In this document: positions 62,904-64,000 of the stretch, piece by piece
Layout of the letters: each line of letters begins with the position of its first letter
Position numbering within the stretch: the stretch's first letter is position 1
Assembly: GCF_022370755.2 (NCBI RefSeq)
Contig: NZ_CP092364.2
Coordinates: 1,426,001 to 1,490,000 of the forward strand
DNA from: Mycolicibacterium goodii
Lineage (GTDB): Bacteria; Actinomycetota; Actinomycetes; Mycobacteriales; Mycobacteriaceae
Direction of reading: 5' to 3'
Length of the DNA: 64,000 nucleotides
Made by a program: the position numbers and the translations under genes
The notes under the pieces: model-generated
Seen by the model: only the letters and a program-made list of their open reading frames with translations
What the model was told of the DNA's origin: nothing
Database searches by the model: none

Positions 62904-64000
62904 GTGGACAGCGCACCCCGGGGGCCTTCAACCGGCCTTTTCGATGTCGACGGTCGGCGGCTGGTCACTCCGCCGATCCGGGGGCGGGCAGACGAGCTGA
63001 AAGTGATCGGCGCGCTGGTCACTGCGGTCGCCCAGGGGCGCGGGGGAGCGGTGGTCATCGAAGGCCCGCCCGGTATTGGCAAAAGTCGATTGCTGACCGA
63101 GGTGTTCACACTGGCAGGTGAGGCCGGTGTTCGGACACTGTTCGGCGAGGCGTTCGAGTATCAGCAGGCAGTGCCGTTTTTCTCGCTGTTCATGGCAACT
63201 CTGCACGCCGACCCCCCGGTGGGCGACGCCGAGGCGTTGCGACGGATGGGCGCCTCGGCCGATCTGCGCTACTGGGTCGTGCACGATCTGGCTGACGCGA
63301 TCTATGCGGCGGCCGCGGAAACCCCACTGGCGATTGTGTTGGAGGACATCCATTGGGCCGACAACGCCACTTTGCTGGCGTTGCGGTCGCTCGTCAGGGC
63401 GCGTCCGGACGCGGCGGTGCTGTGGGTGTTGACCGTCCGTACGGGCGCCGGCGGGCCGGCAGTGCAGGAGACCTTGTCGGTGCTGCAGCGCACACACGCC
63501 ACATTCCTGCGCTTGGCGGCCATGTCGCCCGACGCGGTCGCCGACATGGTCTGCGACGCGGTGCGCGCAAGGGCGGATGTATCGCTGTTGGATCTGGCGG
63601 GCAAGGCGCACGGCAATCCGTTTTTGGTCAGTGAGCTCGTCGGGGGCCTCAGCGAGGAGGGCCGGCTCACCGTCGACAGGGGCCGTGCGGTGGCCGCCGG
63701 ATCTGCGCTGCCCCGCCGTCTGGGCGTCGGCATGCAACATCGACTGGACCTGCTGTCCGAAGCGGCGTCGGAGGTGGTGCGTGTTGCCGCGGTGCTGCCG
63801 GACCGGTTCTCGGCCGGTCTGCTGGCCGCGATGCTGGGCCGCCAGCCGGTTTCGTTGCTGTCGGCGCTGGAGGAGGCGGTGCGCGCGGATCTTCTCGTCG
63901 AGGACGGCGAAGAGCTGAAGTTTCGGCATGACTTGCTGCGCGAGGCCACCCGGCAGTCATTGCCGCAGTCGTTGCGGCGCGCCATGGAACGCCAGTCGGC
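62904..64000 (+). CDS. LuxR/LAL-type ATPase regulator, N-terminal part (cut by window edge)
   Basis: Open frame of at least 365 residues running off the right end. VVIEGPPGIGKSRLL is the Walker A loop (near residue 50) and LAIVLEDIHWAD the Walker B (near 142). GNPFLVSELVGGLSEEGRL is the family sensor motif (about 237-255), and FRHDLLREATRQSL the next conserved helix. The LuxR HTH would lie beyond the window, so the regulator call is inference from the ATPase type. GTG 62904 is preferred, GTG 62886 possible. Third such regulator in the window. Confidence 0.8.
   Translation, partial: MDSAPRGPSTGLFDVDGRRLVTPPIRGRADELKVIGALVTAVAQGRGGAVVIEGPPGIGKSRLLTEVFTLAGEAGVRTLFGEAFEYQQAVPFFSLFMATLHADPPVGDAEALRRMGASADLRYWVVHDLADAIYAAAAETPLAIVLEDIHWADNATLLALRSLVRARPDAAVLWVLTVRTGAGGPAVQETLSVLQRTHATFLRLAAMSPDAVADMVCDAVRARADVSLLDLAGKAHGNPFLVSELVGGLSEEGRLTVDRGRAVAAGSALPRRLGVGMQHRLDLLSEAASEVVRVAAVLPDRFSAGLLAAMLGRQPVSLLSALEEAVRADLLVEDGEELKFRHDLLREATRQSLPQSLRRAMERQS

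Overview
The window is high-GC actinobacterial DNA and reads as a fast-growing Mycobacterium (Mycolicibacterium), very close to M. smegmatis. Three things point there: the block phoH-ybeY-corC-era-amiA2-recO-uppS-Nudix-furB-smtB-glyS, in which amiA2 and furB/smtB run opposite to the rest exactly as in M. tuberculosis Rv2368c-Rv2357c; a decaprenyl-type UppS; and F420-dependent, UspABC and LppP/LprE families. Species assignment is inference.

Layout. (1) 1-13.7 kb is conserved housekeeping: the end of rsmE, a dctA symporter, then a tightly overlapped RNA/ribosome-maturation operon (phoH, ybeY, a CNNM/CBS protein, a degenerate cytidine-deaminase-like protein, era), recO-uppS-(conserved gene)-Nudix, the divergent zinc-sensing pair smtB-furB, and glyS. 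(2) 14-27.8 kb is an accessory redox/electrophile region: a DUF302 protein, two related alpha/beta hydrolases, a large LuxR ATPase regulator, two zinc alcohol dehydrogenases, an MFS exporter, an RclA-type flavin disulfide reductase, an SDR and an HxlR regulator. It also holds four decayed or internally deleted genes, so it is being remodelled. (3) 27.9-47.4 kb returns to the conserved core: TPM-domain protein, dgt, dnaG, a small secreted protein, tRNA-Asn, an alpha/beta hydrolase-adenylyl cyclase fusion, an LppP/LprE lipoprotein, an acyl-CoA oxidase-like enzyme, a VIT1-like carrier, marR-MFS, a fused ECF transporter with its EcfT, and the uspABC sugar importer. (4) 47.7-64 kb is a second accessory region: a peptide deformylase, VOC, YjbR, nitroreductase and AhpD-like genes and gnd on the minus strand. 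After these come SnoaL-like, PEP-mutase-like, TetR, F420-dependent (LLM) and flavodoxin-like genes, a MocR regulator and two LuxR-type ATPase regulators, the last cut by the window edge.

Most interesting: four copies of a 14-bp palindrome (GGACTR-type, ending in GTCC or GTTC) lie only in the gaps around the TetR gene in 52.6-57.3 kb. They occur upstream of the SnoaL/PEP-mutase genes, at the tetR promoter and twice before the flavodoxin-like gene, which suggests a compact, undescribed TetR-controlled redox regulon. Other signals are an amidase whose catalytic serine reads as asparagine, a 33-bp perfect palindrome between a hydrolase and a LuxR gene that both look frame-disrupted at their 5' ends, a 23-bp perfect hairpin before phoH, and the gene remnants in the 24-28 kb region. 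Many genes appear leaderless, with a -10 hexamer about 6-7 bases before the start codon.
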